A stretch of 64,000 nucleotides of DNA from JALZHR01 sp036388475 (GCA_036388475.1 DASVRT010000062.1:55237-119236); one strand, 5' to 3'. Shown: positions 1 through 8,845, counted from the stretch's first letter. Notes: generated by a model not told the origin, from the sequence alone. Made by a program: numbers and translations.

Positions 1-1392
1 GACAATCGCCAAGCCCAAGCCCGTTCCGGTCTCTTTGGTCGAAAAATACGGCTCGAAAATCTTCGACAGATTTTCTTCCGGAATGCCGCTGCCCGTATCT
101 TCGACTTCGATTTTCACGTAAGCGTCCAGCGGCTCAATCGAAACGTTCAGATTTCCGCCGCCCGTCGCCATCGACTGCACGGCGTTGATAAAAAGATTGT
201 TGAACACCGAGCGCAGGTATTCGGCGTCGCCGAAAACTTTCGGCGCGCCGCCGTTTTCGGCAAAATTTATTTTTATGTGCTGCTCCGCAGCTTCGGCTTC
301 GACGATTCTGAGCGAGTCTTTGACGACCGTTTTCAAATCGGTCGGCTCCAAGTTTAATTTCGGCGGGCGCGAATAACTTAAAAAATCGGTGATTTGCTGA
401 TTGATGCGCGCGACTTCGGATTTTAATTGAAGAGTCAGCTTTTCAAAATCGCGCCGCTTGCCAATGTCTTCCGGCGCGAATTTCGCCCGCAGGTGGTCGA
501 GCGTCAGGTTGATGTAATTAAGCGGATTGCGGATTTCGTGGGCGATTGCCGAGCCGAGCCGCCCGACGACCGCGCTTTTTTCCGCCTCTTGCAGCATCGC
601 TTCCAGCTCGCTTTTCTTTTCCAGCTCCGCCGTCATTTCGTTAAAACGCGACGCCAGCCTGCCCATCTCGTCCGAGCGTTTATCGTGCGGCACGCGCACC
701 GTCAAATCGCCGTCGGCGATTCTTTTGGCGGCTTCCGACAGATTGGCAATCGGGCGCGTAAAACGCCAGACCAGAAAAATCGTGATTATGGTCGAAACGG
801 AAAAAATGCTGAGCGTGTACATCAAAGGGCGCGCCGCATTCCAGGCGGCTTTCGCGCGATTGGTTTTCAAAAGCACCATCACGTAAAAACGTCCCTGGTC
901 GGTCTGAATCGGAATCGCGTGCGCTTCGGCTTCGTCGGTGTCGCTTTCCGCTTTTCCGGCATTCGGAAAATTTACCTTGTCCGCGCCCAGACGTTCGGCG
1001 TCCAGCAGCGGCGGCAAATCCCGTAAATCCTTCAGATTTTTATAAACCGTGTTGCCGGTTTCGTCTTCACTTTCCTGGTAATCGGGATTCAGGCTGTCGT
1101 AAACCTGCCATTTATCGTTAATGACGATAATATCCTTGATGCGATTAGTGATGCTTTCTTCAAAAAACCTCTGATTTTCCTGTTTGACAATATCGCTCAG
1201 GCGGTCGCGCGACTGCATTCCGTTAAAGCCGAGCGCGATGCCGGCAACCAGCGCCTGTTCCTGTCTTTCACGATAGCGCTTGTTCCGCCTTTCGGTCTGC
1301 AAATTGATAAAATACTGAACGCCGAGCGTGGCAATCAACAGACACGCCAAAACGATTAAAAGCCTGCCGCGAAATGTGTTGAAAAAATTCAT
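1..1392 (-). CDS. Sensor histidine kinase with HAMP domain, C-terminus outside window
   Basis: Read on the minus strand from an ATG at 1392, the frame stays open to base 1 (464 residues visible). It begins with a membrane segment near residues 10-28, followed by an extracytoplasmic sensor region, a second membrane segment near 188-210 and a HAMP linker. The HisKA motif AHEIRNPLNY has its phospho-accepting His at about residue 285. The ATPase domain shows an N box (NNLFINAVQSM), a G1 box (VEDTGSGIP) and, at the window edge, TKETGTGLGLAIV. It is an inner-membrane two-component sensor that should phosphorylate a response regulator, but no regulator lies on this side. The stimulus cannot be told from the sequence. 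It is transcribed divergently from the transpeptidase gene at 1620. Confidence 0.93.
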   Translation of the reverse strand, partial: MNFFNTFRGRLLIVLACLLIATLGVQYFINLQTERRNKRYRERQEQALVAGIALGFNGMQSRDRLSDIVKQENQRFFEESITNRIKDIIVINDKWQVYDSLNPDYQESEDETGNTVYKNLKDLRDLPPLLDAERLGADKVNFPNAGKAESDTDEAEAHAIPIQTDQGRFYVMVLLKTNRAKAAWNAARPLMYTLSIFSVSTIITIFLVWRFTRPIANLSEAAKRIADGDLTVRVPHDKRSDEMGRLASRFNEMTAELEKKSELEAMLQEAEKSAVVGRLGSAIAHEIRNPLNYINLTLDHLRAKFAPEDIGKRRDFEKLTLQLKSEVARINQQITDFLSYSRPPKLNLEPTDLKTVVKDSLRIVEAEAAEQHIKINFAENGGAPKVFGDAEYLRSVFNNLFINAVQSMATGGGNLNVSIEPLDAYVKIEVEDTGSGIPEENLSKIFEPYFSTKETGTGLGLAIV

Positions 1393-1470
1393 ATGTCCGT
1401 TGCCGATTGTCTTGTGCCGGTTTCGTTGCGCCCGACCTTTTATTTTTTTACTTTCGCCTTCCGAATTTCC

Positions 1471-1500
1471 TTGCCGTTCTCTCGTCTCAAATGTTATAGT
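1471..1500 (+). promoter_or_regulatory. Possible sigma-70 promoter for the transpeptidase gene
   Basis: TTGCCG (1471-1476) and TATAGT (1495-1500) are separated by 18 bases and lie about 120 bases before the start at 1620. Seen by eye only. Confidence 0.4.
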
Positions 1501-1619
1501 CTTGTTTGGCTTAGAGCAAACACTTTTCGAGCATCAAATCTACGGATTGCTCATTCTTTGCTTTAAACTCTCCTCAAAACACCCAAACAAATTCAAAAAA
1601 CCAGGAAGAGGTAAAGACG

Positions 1620-3188
1620 ATGTTTTTTTCCGCCGAAAAGTTGTATTTTAACCGTGTCTTCGGATTGTTTTTAATTTTATTTCTCGCCGCGCTTTCCGCC
1701 GACGTGCAGGCGCAAACGAGGAAATCCGCGTCGAAACAGGATAAAAACAAAGTCGAAAAACAGGACAAAAACTCAAAGAAACCGACCAAAGCCGAACTGG
1801 CGCGCGAAAGCGAAAATAAAAAACAATCGAAAGAGCGAGAGCGCGCCGACGAGAACCGCCGCGCCGAAGCACGCCAGGCGGAAGCGGCACGTCAACGCGC
1901 CGCCCAGGAAGAACGCCGTCGCCGCGAGCAAGCCGCCCGCGAGGCGGAAGCGCGCCGCCGCGCCTTCGAGCGCAATCTGAAAACCGAAACGCTGGAAAAT
2001 ATCTCGAACGACAATCCGGAAGGCGAGGATTTGGAAATTCGCCGCGCCGCCGTCAACGCGCTCGGCGGTCACGCCGGAACGGTCGTCGTTTTAGAGCCGC
2101 AAACCGGCAAAATTTTATCAATCGTCAATCAGGATTGGGCGATTCGCAAGGGTTTTAAACCGTGCTCGACGATAAAGCTCGTGACGGGCGTCGCGGGTTT
2201 AAACGAAAGAGTGATTGCTTCGAACGGCGAGATTCGCACGCGCCCGTTTCCGATGGATTTAAACGATGCGCTGGCGTTTTCCAACAACGCTTATTTTCAG
2301 CGCGTCGGCGTCACCGGCGTCGGCAACGAAAAAATGATTTCCTACGCCCGAATGCTCGGCTTGGGCGAGCCGACCGGAATCAACGCCGACGGCGAAACCG
2401 CCGGAAAACTGCCGTTCGGCAACAGCAATCCCCGCATTTATTCGCACGGCGACGATTTTGAAGTCACGCCTTTACAGCTCGCCGTGATGGTTTCGGCGAT
2501 TTCCAACGGCGGCAAGCTGGTCGTTCCGCAGATTGCGCGCACTAAATTTGAAAAAGCGAATTTTCGCGGGCAGATGCGCCGGCAAATCAATTTTTCCGCG
2601 CAGAATCTGCAAGGCGTTCTGCCGGGAATGATTGGCGCCGTGACATACGGCACGGCGCGCCGCTCGAACGGCGCGGAACTGAACGTCGCCGGAAAAACCG
2701 GCTCGTGCATCGGGCAAGGCTCGTGGGTCGGGCTTTTCGCCTCGGTCGCGCCCGCCGTCAATCCGCAAATCGCCGTCGTCGTCATCACGCGAGGTCAAAG
2801 CGAACGCGGCAAATACGCTTCGGCAATCGCCGGAAAAATTTATCAGGCGATAAGCTATCGTTTTCGAGACGAGCGCCGCGAATTCGTCGCCAAAACTCCG
2901 CTCGAACTCGTCAAGCCGCAGCCGAAAATCAACGCGCAGACTTCCGCTCTGCTCGACGATGAGGAAGGCGAAGACTCCGACGAAGGCGACGTCAACAGCG
3001 TCAAAATTAAAAAAGAAGAAACTCCGGCGCAGAAAACACCGCCGCCGACAACGAAAAAACCCGAACTCAAACAAGTCGCCGCTAAAAACAGTTTCGCGCC
3101 CGTCGTCATTAAATACAAACGCGACGGAGCCGAAGCGCCGGACAATTCTCTGCCGACGCGCCCGCGCATAGTCAAAACGAATAAATAA
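1620..3188 (+). CDS. Penicillin-binding protein, transpeptidase domain
   Basis: This 522-residue exported protein has an N-terminal hydrophobic signal or anchor (about 10-31) and then a highly charged Lys/Glu/Arg/Ala stretch (about 33-125) likely to be helical or disordered. The rest is a transpeptidase domain of the serine penicillin-binding type. The three active-site motifs are visible: STIK (183-186, nucleophile Ser183), SNN (221-223) and KTG (359-361). There is no glycosyltransferase domain, so it resembles a class B-like or carboxypeptidase/transpeptidase enzyme acting on peptidoglycan in the periplasm. The C-terminal 100 residues are acidic/Pro-rich and low in complexity. A strong Shine-Dalgarno (AGGAAGAGG) precedes the ATG. 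Confidence 0.88.
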   Translation: MFFSAEKLYFNRVFGLFLILFLAALSADVQAQTRKSASKQDKNKVEKQDKNSKKPTKAELARESENKKQSKERERADENRRAEARQAEAARQRAAQEERRRREQAAREAEARRRAFERNLKTETLENISNDNPEGEDLEIRRAAVNALGGHAGTVVVLEPQTGKILSIVNQDWAIRKGFKPCSTIKLVTGVAGLNERVIASNGEIRTRPFPMDLNDALAFSNNAYFQRVGVTGVGNEKMISYARMLGLGEPTGINADGETAGKLPFGNSNPRIYSHGDDFEVTPLQLAVMVSAISNGGKLVVPQIARTKFEKANFRGQMRRQINFSAQNLQGVLPGMIGAVTYGTARRSNGAELNVAGKTGSCIGQGSWVGLFASVAPAVNPQIAVVVITRGQSERGKYASAIAGKIYQAISYRFRDERREFVAKTPLELVKPQPKINAQTSALLDDEEGEDSDEGDVNSVKIKKEETPAQKTPPPTTKKPELKQVAAKNSFAPVVIKYKRDGAEAPDNSLPTRPRIVKTNK

Positions 3189-3333
3189 GGCAAAAGTAAA
3201 ATAAATAAGGCAAAAGGCAAAAGTAAAAAGGCAAAAGGCGAAAAGCAGTAACAGATAATTTTTGATTTCAGCTCGCGATTATCTATTCTGAGTTTTTACT
3301 TTTGCCTTTTGTCATTTGCCTTTTCTCGCTTTT
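3189..3333. repeat. Heptamer-type inverted repeat (AAGGCAA family)
   Basis: The left arm (about 3189-3247) repeats AGGCAAA/AAGTAAA units; the right arm (about 3289-3333) carries the complementary TTTTGCC/TTTACTT units. The two can fold into a long imperfect hairpin just after the transpeptidase stop, where it may act as a terminator. It belongs to the family discussed in the findings. Confidence 0.8.
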
Positions 3334-3337
3334 AGCT

Positions 3338-3366
3338 TGACACATATATTAAACTTGCGTGATTAT
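3338..3366 (+). promoter_or_regulatory. Probable sigma-70 promoter for the gene at 3548
   Basis: TTGACA (3338-3343), a 17-base spacer and GATTAT (3361-3366) lie about 180 bases before the start codon, leaving a long 5' leader in which no known RNA element is recognised. Confidence 0.5.
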
Positions 3367-3547
3367 TTTGTTTTCCGTATCTAAAACAGTTATTCTTTAA
3401 AAAAGAATGGCGGGAATCCATATATATTTTCCTGACAAGATTAGCAACGTTTTTTTCGGGGAAAACATCTGAGATTACGCAATACGGAACTGCCCGCAGA
3501 GTTTAGAAGTTTTGCAGAGACGGACAACGTTTGGAGGATTAAGGGTA

Positions 3548-4798
3548 ATGAAAACAGTATTTAAATTTTTGTCGTTGGGAATGATGCTGATGGTTTTCGC
3601 CGTCGCACCGGCTTTCGCGCAGGAAGAATGCGAAGGTTTATATAAAAAGTGGCTGGACAATTACAAGGGAACCGATGCCCAGAAACAGACGGCGGTCGAT
3701 GCCGGCAAGGAATTTATTTCCAAGTGCAACACGCCGGAACAGGCTGAAATCATCAAATATTTGCAGGTGCAGGTTCCGAAACTCGAAAAAACGCTGCAAT
3801 CCGGTAAAACTATCGAGTGCTTCAATACCGCCGTTAAGGACGCGAAAACGGTCAATGCCGATAACGCCTTCCGGTGCGGCAAAGAGATTCTGGCGGGCAA
3901 TCCGGACCAAATCGACGTGCCGCTCACGCTGGCATCAATCGGTTTCGACAAAGCCGTCGCCAAACCGCCGGTCGATACGTATAACGCCGATGCAATTAAT
4001 TACGCCAAACAGGCGATTCAAAAAATCGAAGGCGGAAAAACATCGACGCAATACGGCGCTTACGGCTATGCCTACGGCAACAAAGAAAACGCGCTGGCGT
4101 GGATGAATTACACGATTGGCTATATCTCGTATTTCAACCAGAAAAACAAAAAAGAAGCGCTTCCTTATCTTTACAAAGCAACCCAGTACAATACGGGCGC
4201 GAAAGATAATCCGAAAAACCTTCCGGTCATCTATCAGGCAATCGGCGATTATTACAAAGATGAATACAATCGTCTCGACGACGAACGCGTCAAATTAGCC
4301 GCCGAAGCCAAGGACAAAACGCCTGAAGAAGCCAAGGCGCTGGCGGATAGAGCCAAAGAATTGCTTCTGCTGCAAAAAGGTTATGCCGAGCGGATGATTG
4401 ACGCTTACGGTCGCGCGCGGGCTCTTGCCACGACTGACAAGCCTTACCAGGAAGCTCTGTCCAACAATCTGAAAGTTCTTTACGGATTCCGTTTCGACGG
4501 CAAAACCGATGGTCTTGAGGCTTATGTTTCGGGCTTGACCGGAAAACCGATGCCCGACCCGAGCAGCGCGGTCACGCCGGTAGTCGATACCACGACGACG
4601 ACGACCGCGACGACGCCTTCGTCAACCAGCTCGCTGACGTTGACGCCGACCAGCAACAACACGACACCGACGAACGCCAGAACGACGACGACTGATGCAA
4701 GCGTGTCGAAACAGGCGACGACAACGACGACAAAAGCGAAAACCACGACTAAGACGCCGGCTAAAACGCCCGCGCCGAAAAAGAAAGGAACTCGCTAA
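3548..4798 (+). CDS. Exported hypothetical protein, helical/TPR-like with Thr-rich tail
   Basis: The family is not recognised. The start chosen is the ATG at 3548, which follows a clear GGAGG and begins a good signal peptide (cleavage after AFA, about residue 24); an upstream in-frame ATG at 3512 lacks both. The mature part (to about residue 330) is helix-rich, with repeats reminiscent of TPR units, such as YLYKATQYN and runs of Ala/Lys/Glu. The last 80 residues are a Thr/Ser/Pro-rich low-complexity tail made largely of ACG/ACC codons, ending in a basic AKTPAPKKKGTR. It probably lies in the periplasm or on the cell surface. A terminator separates it from rnc. Confidence 0.75.
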   Translation: MKTVFKFLSLGMMLMVFAVAPAFAQEECEGLYKKWLDNYKGTDAQKQTAVDAGKEFISKCNTPEQAEIIKYLQVQVPKLEKTLQSGKTIECFNTAVKDAKTVNADNAFRCGKEILAGNPDQIDVPLTLASIGFDKAVAKPPVDTYNADAINYAKQAIQKIEGGKTSTQYGAYGYAYGNKENALAWMNYTIGYISYFNQKNKKEALPYLYKATQYNTGAKDNPKNLPVIYQAIGDYYKDEYNRLDDERVKLAAEAKDKTPEEAKALADRAKELLLLQKGYAERMIDAYGRARALATTDKPYQEALSNNLKVLYGFRFDGKTDGLEAYVSGLTGKPMPDPSSAVTPVVDTTTTTTATTPSSTSSLTLTPTSNNTTPTNARTTTTDASVSKQATTTTTKAKTTTKTPAKTPAPKKKGTR

Positions 4799-4841
4799 TC
4801 TTCAAAGTGTGAACAGTCTTTGAGAAACTTCTTAACGAGAG

Positions 4842-4878
4842 GTCAGACGCTAAACTACGGCGTCTGACTTTCTTTTTT
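4842..4878 (+). terminator. Rho-independent terminator
   Basis: Perfect 9-bp stem GTCAGACGC / GCGTCTGAC with a 9-base loop, followed by TTTCTTTTTT. It ends the transcript of the gene at 3548. Confidence 0.9.
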
Positions 4879-4903
4879 ACAGCGTTTTTCTATAATAACG
4901 TCT

Positions 4904-5635
4904 ATGTCGCAAAATCTTGCCCGTCTCGAACAACTGCTCGGTTACAAATTTCAAAATCTCGAATTGCTCAAGCGCGCGCTGACGCATCGCTCCTGGGCTT
5001 ACGAAAATGCGCCGTTCGCCGACAATGGCGAAGCGGCTCGCAGTTTGCAGAACGAATCGCTCGAACTGGTCGGCGATGCCGTTCTCGGGCTGGCGGTGGT
5101 CGAACAGCTTTATAATAAACACGCGACATCCAGCGAGGGCGATTTGACGCTGATGAAGCATCGCCTGGTCAGCACCGGAACGCTGGCGACGGCGGCGCAG
5201 AGAATCAATCTGGGCGAATTTCTGCGCGTCGGCAAAGGCGAGGAAAAAACCGGCGGCAGGCGCAAGCAGGCGCTGCTCGCCGATACGCTTGAAGCCGTGC
5301 TCGGCGCGATTTTTTTCGACAGCGGCTATATCTCGGCGCGGTCGTGCGTGCAGAGAATCTTAGCCGACGAGATTCGTAATGCGACGCCGACTTCTTCGAT
5401 TGATTACAAAACTCTATTGCAGGAAACGCTCCAGGCTGAAAAGCGCGACGCTCCGTCTTACAATGTCATCAAAACTTCGGGACCGCCGCACAATCGCATA
5501 TTTCACGTCGAAGCCGCGTGGGACGGCGGCGCGGTGCGCGGCAAGGGAACTTCGATAAAGCAAGCCGAGATGATGGCGGCAAATCTGGCGCTGAAACAAT
5601 TAAAGAAAGAAAAAAAGGCTGAAAATCAAACCTAA
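4904..5635 (+). CDS. rnc: Ribonuclease III
   Basis: This 243-residue enzyme cleaves double-stranded RNA in rRNA and mRNA maturation. The RNase III signature NESLELVGDAVLGL is present with the conserved Glu and Asp of the metal site, and a second metal-site region (DTLEAVLGAIFFDSG) follows. The C-terminal 70 residues form the double-stranded RNA-binding domain (YKTLLQETLQA ... KGTSIKQAEMMAANLALKQL). Length is normal for the family. There is no Shine-Dalgarno, and a TATAAT at 4891-4896 lies so close to the ATG that a leaderless transcript is possible. It is followed by lepB, a common pairing. Confidence 0.97.
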   Translation: MSQNLARLEQLLGYKFQNLELLKRALTHRSWAYENAPFADNGEAARSLQNESLELVGDAVLGLAVVEQLYNKHATSSEGDLTLMKHRLVSTGTLATAAQRINLGEFLRVGKGEEKTGGRRKQALLADTLEAVLGAIFFDSGYISARSCVQRILADEIRNATPTSSIDYKTLLQETLQAEKRDAPSYNVIKTSGPPHNRIFHVEAAWDGGAVRGKGTSIKQAEMMAANLALKQLKKEKKAENQT

Positions 5636-5680
5636 GAATTTTTATTGCGTATAATTAACCGAGCATTCGCGATTTTTAAA

Positions 5681-6529
5681 ATGAGTAAAACAGAAACCGA
5701 AGTTACAGAAACAGCCCCGAAGCCCGCCGGACCGCCGAAAGGCGCTTTCCGCGAATATTTAGAATCGTTTGTCGTGACGCTGATTATGGCGCTTTTCGGA
5801 ATGACGTTTGTCATTCAAGCCGTGACGGTTCCGACCGGCTCGATGCAGAACACGATTCTGGTCGGCGATTATCTTCTGGTTAATAAATTTATCTTCGCGC
5901 CGGGCGGGCGTCCCGTTCCGCTTCTGCCGCAGCGCGATATTCAGCGCGGCGATATCATCGTGTTTAAATTTCCCGGTTATCAGGATAAGCGGCTGGCTCC
6001 GGCTCTGGAAGTCCAGGGCGCGGGAACGCCTTATACGACGAACTTCGTCAAGCGCGTTATCGGTATGCCGGGCGATACAATCGAGTTTCGCAACAATCAG
6101 GTTTACATTAACGGCGAACTGCTTCCCGAACACCGCATCGTCGCCGATTCGCCGATTACCGCCGACGGCGACGACAACGACCAGGCACCGCTGATGGTCA
6201 AAGGCGAGGAATCGCGCGAGGACAATGAACGCTACAGCGTCTACTATTCGGAAAGAACGTCGCAGGTGGCGGAAAAAGGCAGATTGCCCGTGACCGGCAG
6301 ATACGGCGTCCCGGGCGGGCAAATAAAAGTTCCCGATGACAGCTATTTCGTGCTCGGCGACAGCCGCGACCACAGTCTCGACAGCCGTTTCTGGGGCTTT
6401 GTTCACCGCGATTTAATCATCGGGCGCGCAATGTTCGTTTACTGGTCGTGCGACCGCACCAACAGCAACGGAACCTTCGACTGCATTACAAACCCGCGCC
6501 TCGACCGCATCGGAAAGTTTATTAAATAA
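5681..6529 (+). CDS. lepB: Signal peptidase I
   Basis: Type I signal peptidase (282 residues from the ATG at 5681) removes signal peptides of exported proteins at the outer face of the inner membrane. One membrane segment (about 25-45) precedes the Ser box (TGSMQNTI), the Lys box (KRVIGMPGD) and the C-terminal box (GDSRDHSLDSRFWGFV). The acidic insert rich in Asp and Glu between the boxes (about residues 160-200) is typical of the extra beta domain. An upstream in-frame ATG at 5645 was rejected because a TATAAT box (5650-5655) lies downstream of it. Confidence 0.96.
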   Translation: MSKTETEVTETAPKPAGPPKGAFREYLESFVVTLIMALFGMTFVIQAVTVPTGSMQNTILVGDYLLVNKFIFAPGGRPVPLLPQRDIQRGDIIVFKFPGYQDKRLAPALEVQGAGTPYTTNFVKRVIGMPGDTIEFRNNQVYINGELLPEHRIVADSPITADGDDNDQAPLMVKGEESREDNERYSVYYSERTSQVAEKGRLPVTGRYGVPGGQIKVPDDSYFVLGDSRDHSLDSRFWGFVHRDLIIGRAMFVYWSCDRTNSNGTFDCITNPRLDRIGKFIK

Positions 6530-6554
6530 AGCCAGGGCGGAAACGCTGCTTTGG

Positions 6555-6635
6555 ATTGCGAATTGCGATTTACGAATTACGAATGAAAGATTATTTCTTC
6601 CAATTCGTAATTCCGTAATTCCGTAATTCGTAATT
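6555..6635. repeat. Tandem-unit inverted repeat (ATTACGAA family)
   Basis: The left arm (6555-6584) carries ATTGCGA/TTACGAA units and the right arm (6602-6635) AATTCGTAATTCCGT units; the arms are complementary over most of their length. It lies between lepB and psuG, ending 7 bases before the psuG start codon, so it would sequester or position the psuG leader. Confidence 0.75.
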
Positions 6636-6641
6636 GACCCA

Positions 6642-7538
6642 ATGAACATCAAATTTAACGAAGAAGTCGCCGCCGCGTTAAAAGCCAATCAGCCGGTCGT
6701 CGCGCTCGAATCGACGGTTATCGCGCACGGGCTTCCCTTTCCGCAAAATCTCGAAACCGCTCGCCGGCTTGAACAAATCGTCCGCGAAAACGGCGCGACG
6801 CCTGCTACCATTGCTGTTTTCGACGGCGAATTCTGCGTCGGCTTAAACGAAAATCAAATCGAACGTCTCGCCGACGATAAAAACATTCGCAAAATCTCGC
6901 GCCGCGATTTGCCGATTGCCGTTGCCAAAAAACTAAACTGTGCGACGACCGTTGCCACGACGACTTTCATCGCTCACCGCGCCGGAATCAAAGTTTTTGC
7001 GACGGGCGGCATCGGCGGCGTGCATCGCGGATTGGCGGCGGACGTGTCGGCGGATTTGCCGGAGCTGGCGCAAACGCCGATTACGGTGGTCTGTTCGGGC
7101 GCGAAAATCGTTCTGGATTTGCCCGCGACGCGCGAATGGCTCGAAACCAACGGCGTTCCGCTTCTCGGCTGGCAATGCGACGAGCTTCCGGCTTTTTATT
7201 CGTCGAAAAGCGGGCTTTCAGTCGATGAAAGAATCGAAACGGCGGAAGAAGCCGCACGCATTGCGCAATCGCGCGACGAATTGAATTTACCAAACACGGT
7301 TCTCGTCGCTGTCGCCGTGCCGCCGGAATTTGAAGTCGAAGCCGCAGAACTCGAAAAGATTTTGAGCGATGCTCTGAGCCTAGCCGCCGAAAAAAACGTG
7401 CGCGGCAAGGAAATCACTCCGTTTCTGCTCGCGCAGATGTCTGAAAAAAGCGCCGGAAAAACCTTATCGGCAAACATCGCGCTGCTGGAAAACAACGCCA
7501 AAATCGCTGCCCAAATCGCCGCTTCAATAAAGTGGTAA
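6642..7538 (+). CDS. psuG: Pseudouridine-5'-phosphate glycosidase
   Basis: This 298-residue protein matches PsuG over its full length. It carries the N-terminal motif VALESTVIAHGLPFPQN, the region GEFCVGLN, and the central motif VFATGGIGGVHRG. The family splits pseudouridine 5'-phosphate reversibly into uracil and ribose 5-phosphate in the cytoplasm, allowing salvage of pseudouridine from RNA turnover. No psuK kinase is adjacent, so phosphorylation would have to come from elsewhere. The ATG follows directly after a repeat hairpin and has no evident Shine-Dalgarno. The 3' end of the gene forms the left arm of the next hairpin. Confidence 0.95.
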   Translation: MNIKFNEEVAAALKANQPVVALESTVIAHGLPFPQNLETARRLEQIVRENGATPATIAVFDGEFCVGLNENQIERLADDKNIRKISRRDLPIAVAKKLNCATTVATTTFIAHRAGIKVFATGGIGGVHRGLAADVSADLPELAQTPITVVCSGAKIVLDLPATREWLETNGVPLLGWQCDELPAFYSSKSGLSVDERIETAEEAARIAQSRDELNLPNTVLVAVAVPPEFEVEAAELEKILSDALSLAAEKNVRGKEITPFLLAQMSEKSAGKTLSANIALLENNAKIAAQIAASIKW

Positions 7539-7611
7539 ACGGGAAACGGGAAACGGGAAGTTGCAATTTCAAAGAACCGAACTTCCCGTTTCCCGTTTCC
7601 CGTTTACCACT
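7531..7611. repeat. Perfect 32-bp inverted repeat of GGGAAAC heptamers
   Basis: The left arm 7531-7562 and right arm 7580-7611 are exact reverse complements over 32 bases, with a 17-base loop. Each arm holds three copies of a 7-base unit (GGGAAAC / GTTTCCC). The left arm includes the last codon and stop of psuG. It could serve as a terminator or a 3'-end stabiliser. Confidence 0.9.
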
Positions 7612-7645
7612 TAACTATTTTTTTATAAAAACCGAAAAAAAGTAT

Positions 7646-7675
7646 TGCCAAATCCCCTCTTGATTTGCTAATCTA
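7646..7675 (+). promoter_or_regulatory. Possible promoter of the riboswitch transcript
   Basis: TTGCCA (7646-7651), an 18-base spacer and TAATCT (7670-7675) lie just upstream of the riboswitch. By eye only. Confidence 0.35.
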
Positions 7676-7691
7676 ACCGACACAATTAAAA

Positions 7692-7812
7692 AGTCGCCGA
7701 AGTTATCTAAAAAATAACACGGGGGAACCAACTTTTCGGGGCGTATCCGGTTTTATAACCAGAAGAAGACTTCTTCGCTTCCAGCCCGTCAGCTAACCTC
7801 GTAGGCGTAACG
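7692..7812 (+). promoter_or_regulatory. c-di-AMP riboswitch (ydaO/yuaA type)
   Basis: The conserved blocks of the ydaO/yuaA aptamer appear in order: a P1 strand GTCGCC (7693-7698), GGGGGAACCAA, GGGGCGTATCC, then the highly diagnostic CCCGTCAGCTAACCTCG and the closing GGCGT (7804-7808) that pairs with GTCGCC. The family binds cyclic di-AMP and normally turns expression off. A terminator hairpin follows at 7838. The controlled genes would be those from 7932 onward, which include a sulfate-type ABC transporter; this is unlike the usual potassium, osmolyte or cell-wall targets. The assignment comes from the remembered consensus, not from a covariance search. Confidence 0.87.
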
Positions 7813-7837
7813 AAGGAGGACACGACCGGTTTTGCAG

Positions 7838-7869
7838 AAGGTATGAATGCGTGTGCTTCATACCTTTTT
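7838..7869 (+). terminator. Riboswitch expression-platform terminator
   Basis: A 10-bp stem AAGGTATGAA / TTCATACCTT closes a 9-base loop and runs into a T tract (7865-7869). It lies 25 bases after the aptamer and before the first gene, as expected for transcriptional control by the riboswitch. Confidence 0.85.
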
Positions 7870-7931
7870 CTGTATCCGCAGGCTGAAGCGGTCGTTCCTG
7901 CCGAGAAAAATAAAACGGAGGTTTAATTGAT

Positions 7932-8159
7932 ATGAATCGCAGATTTTTTTGGCAAGTTCCCGAATACATTAAATTCCGCATCGTTTTTGAAGATGCCGAG
8001 ACGATTTTAGGCGCGACGGAAAATAACGAATATCGTTTGTTCAGAAAAGACACGCAGCAGATAGTTTTCAGCATCTGTGAGGCGTTGGACGTCTGCTTCG
8101 CGTCGCTGATGACGCAGGAGTCCGAATCTTTAACTGAAGCCGAGGCGAGCGTCGCATGA
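7932..8159 (+). CDS. Small hypothetical protein, first gene behind the c-di-AMP riboswitch
   Basis: A 75-residue cytoplasmic protein of unknown family, with no signal peptide or membrane segment. It has a clear GGAGG nine bases before the ATG. The C-terminus is acidic (SESLTEAEAS). Its stop overlaps the start of the next gene by four bases (ATGA), so the two are translationally coupled. Being the first gene after a riboswitch and terminator argues that it is real. Function unknown. Confidence 0.75.
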   Translation: MNRRFFWQVPEYIKFRIVFEDAETILGATENNEYRLFRKDTQQIVFSICEALDVCFASLMTQESESLTEAEASVA

Positions 8160-8815
8160 AAAAAATCATTTTCGCTTTGATTTTATTCGGCTCCTGCTCT
8201 TTATTCGCCGCCGCGCAGACAGCCGGCGGCGAGGAAGATTTTCAGTCCTGGAACGACTTGCAGTTGACCGTTCCGATGACTGGACATTTCGATTTTTTCA
8301 CGCAGGTCGCGATGCGTTTCGGCGACAACGTAAAGCGACTGAGCGACGGTCGATTTGCGCTCGGATTCGTCTGGAAGCCGAATAAGGCGTGGTCGTTTTC
8401 GCCTTTTTACCAGCACGTCCGGGCGCGCAATGCCGCAGGCAGATTCCGCACGGAACATCGTCTGAATCTGCGCGCGCAATATCGCTTCCCATTCAAAAAA
8501 TTCGGGCTTTCGCATCGCAGCACGTATGAATATCGCCTGCGCCAACCGCTGAATTCCTGGCGCTATCGCCCGTCGCTGACGTTTGAGAAAGACATTCCGA
8601 AAAAATTTATTCCCGCCGCAAAATTTTATATTACGGAAGAAATCTTTTATGATTCGCTCTTGAAGAAATTTTCGCGCAATCGTTTTACGGCGGGAATTAC
8701 AAAGACTCTGACGAAAAAATTATCGCTCGACGTTTATTATATGCGGCAAAACGACGGATTCTCCCGCCCCGGCGATTTGAACGTCATCGGCACGAGCTGG
8801 AAAGTGCGCCTGTAA
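8156..8815 (+). CDS. DUF2490 family outer-membrane beta-barrel protein
   Basis: This 219-residue protein has a Lys-rich start, a hydrophobic signal segment and cleavage near AAAQ (about residue 21). The mature part has alternating hydrophobic/aromatic strands (FRTEHRLNLRAQYRFPF, STYEYRLRQPLNSWRYRPSL) and ends in a C-terminal aromatic/hydrophobic strand, as in small outer-membrane barrels of the DUF2490 family. The function of the family is unknown. It lies between the riboswitch-led small gene and the sulfate-binding lipoprotein and may act with the transporter as an outer-membrane component, which is inference from position. Confidence 0.8.
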   Translation: MKKIIFALILFGSCSLFAAAQTAGGEEDFQSWNDLQLTVPMTGHFDFFTQVAMRFGDNVKRLSDGRFALGFVWKPNKAWSFSPFYQHVRARNAAGRFRTEHRLNLRAQYRFPFKKFGLSHRSTYEYRLRQPLNSWRYRPSLTFEKDIPKKFIPAAKFYITEEIFYDSLLKKFSRNRFTAGITKTLTKKLSLDVYYMRQNDGFSRPGDLNVIGTSWKVRL

Positions 8816-8845
8816 ATCGGGCGCGCGGGCGAGGAGATTTGAAAT

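Noticed and set aside
427..1026. Long plus-strand frames opposite the histidine kinase
   Set aside because: They are Arg/His/Phe-rich antisense frames, a result of GC bias in the third codon positions of the kinase gene, which itself has all family motifs.
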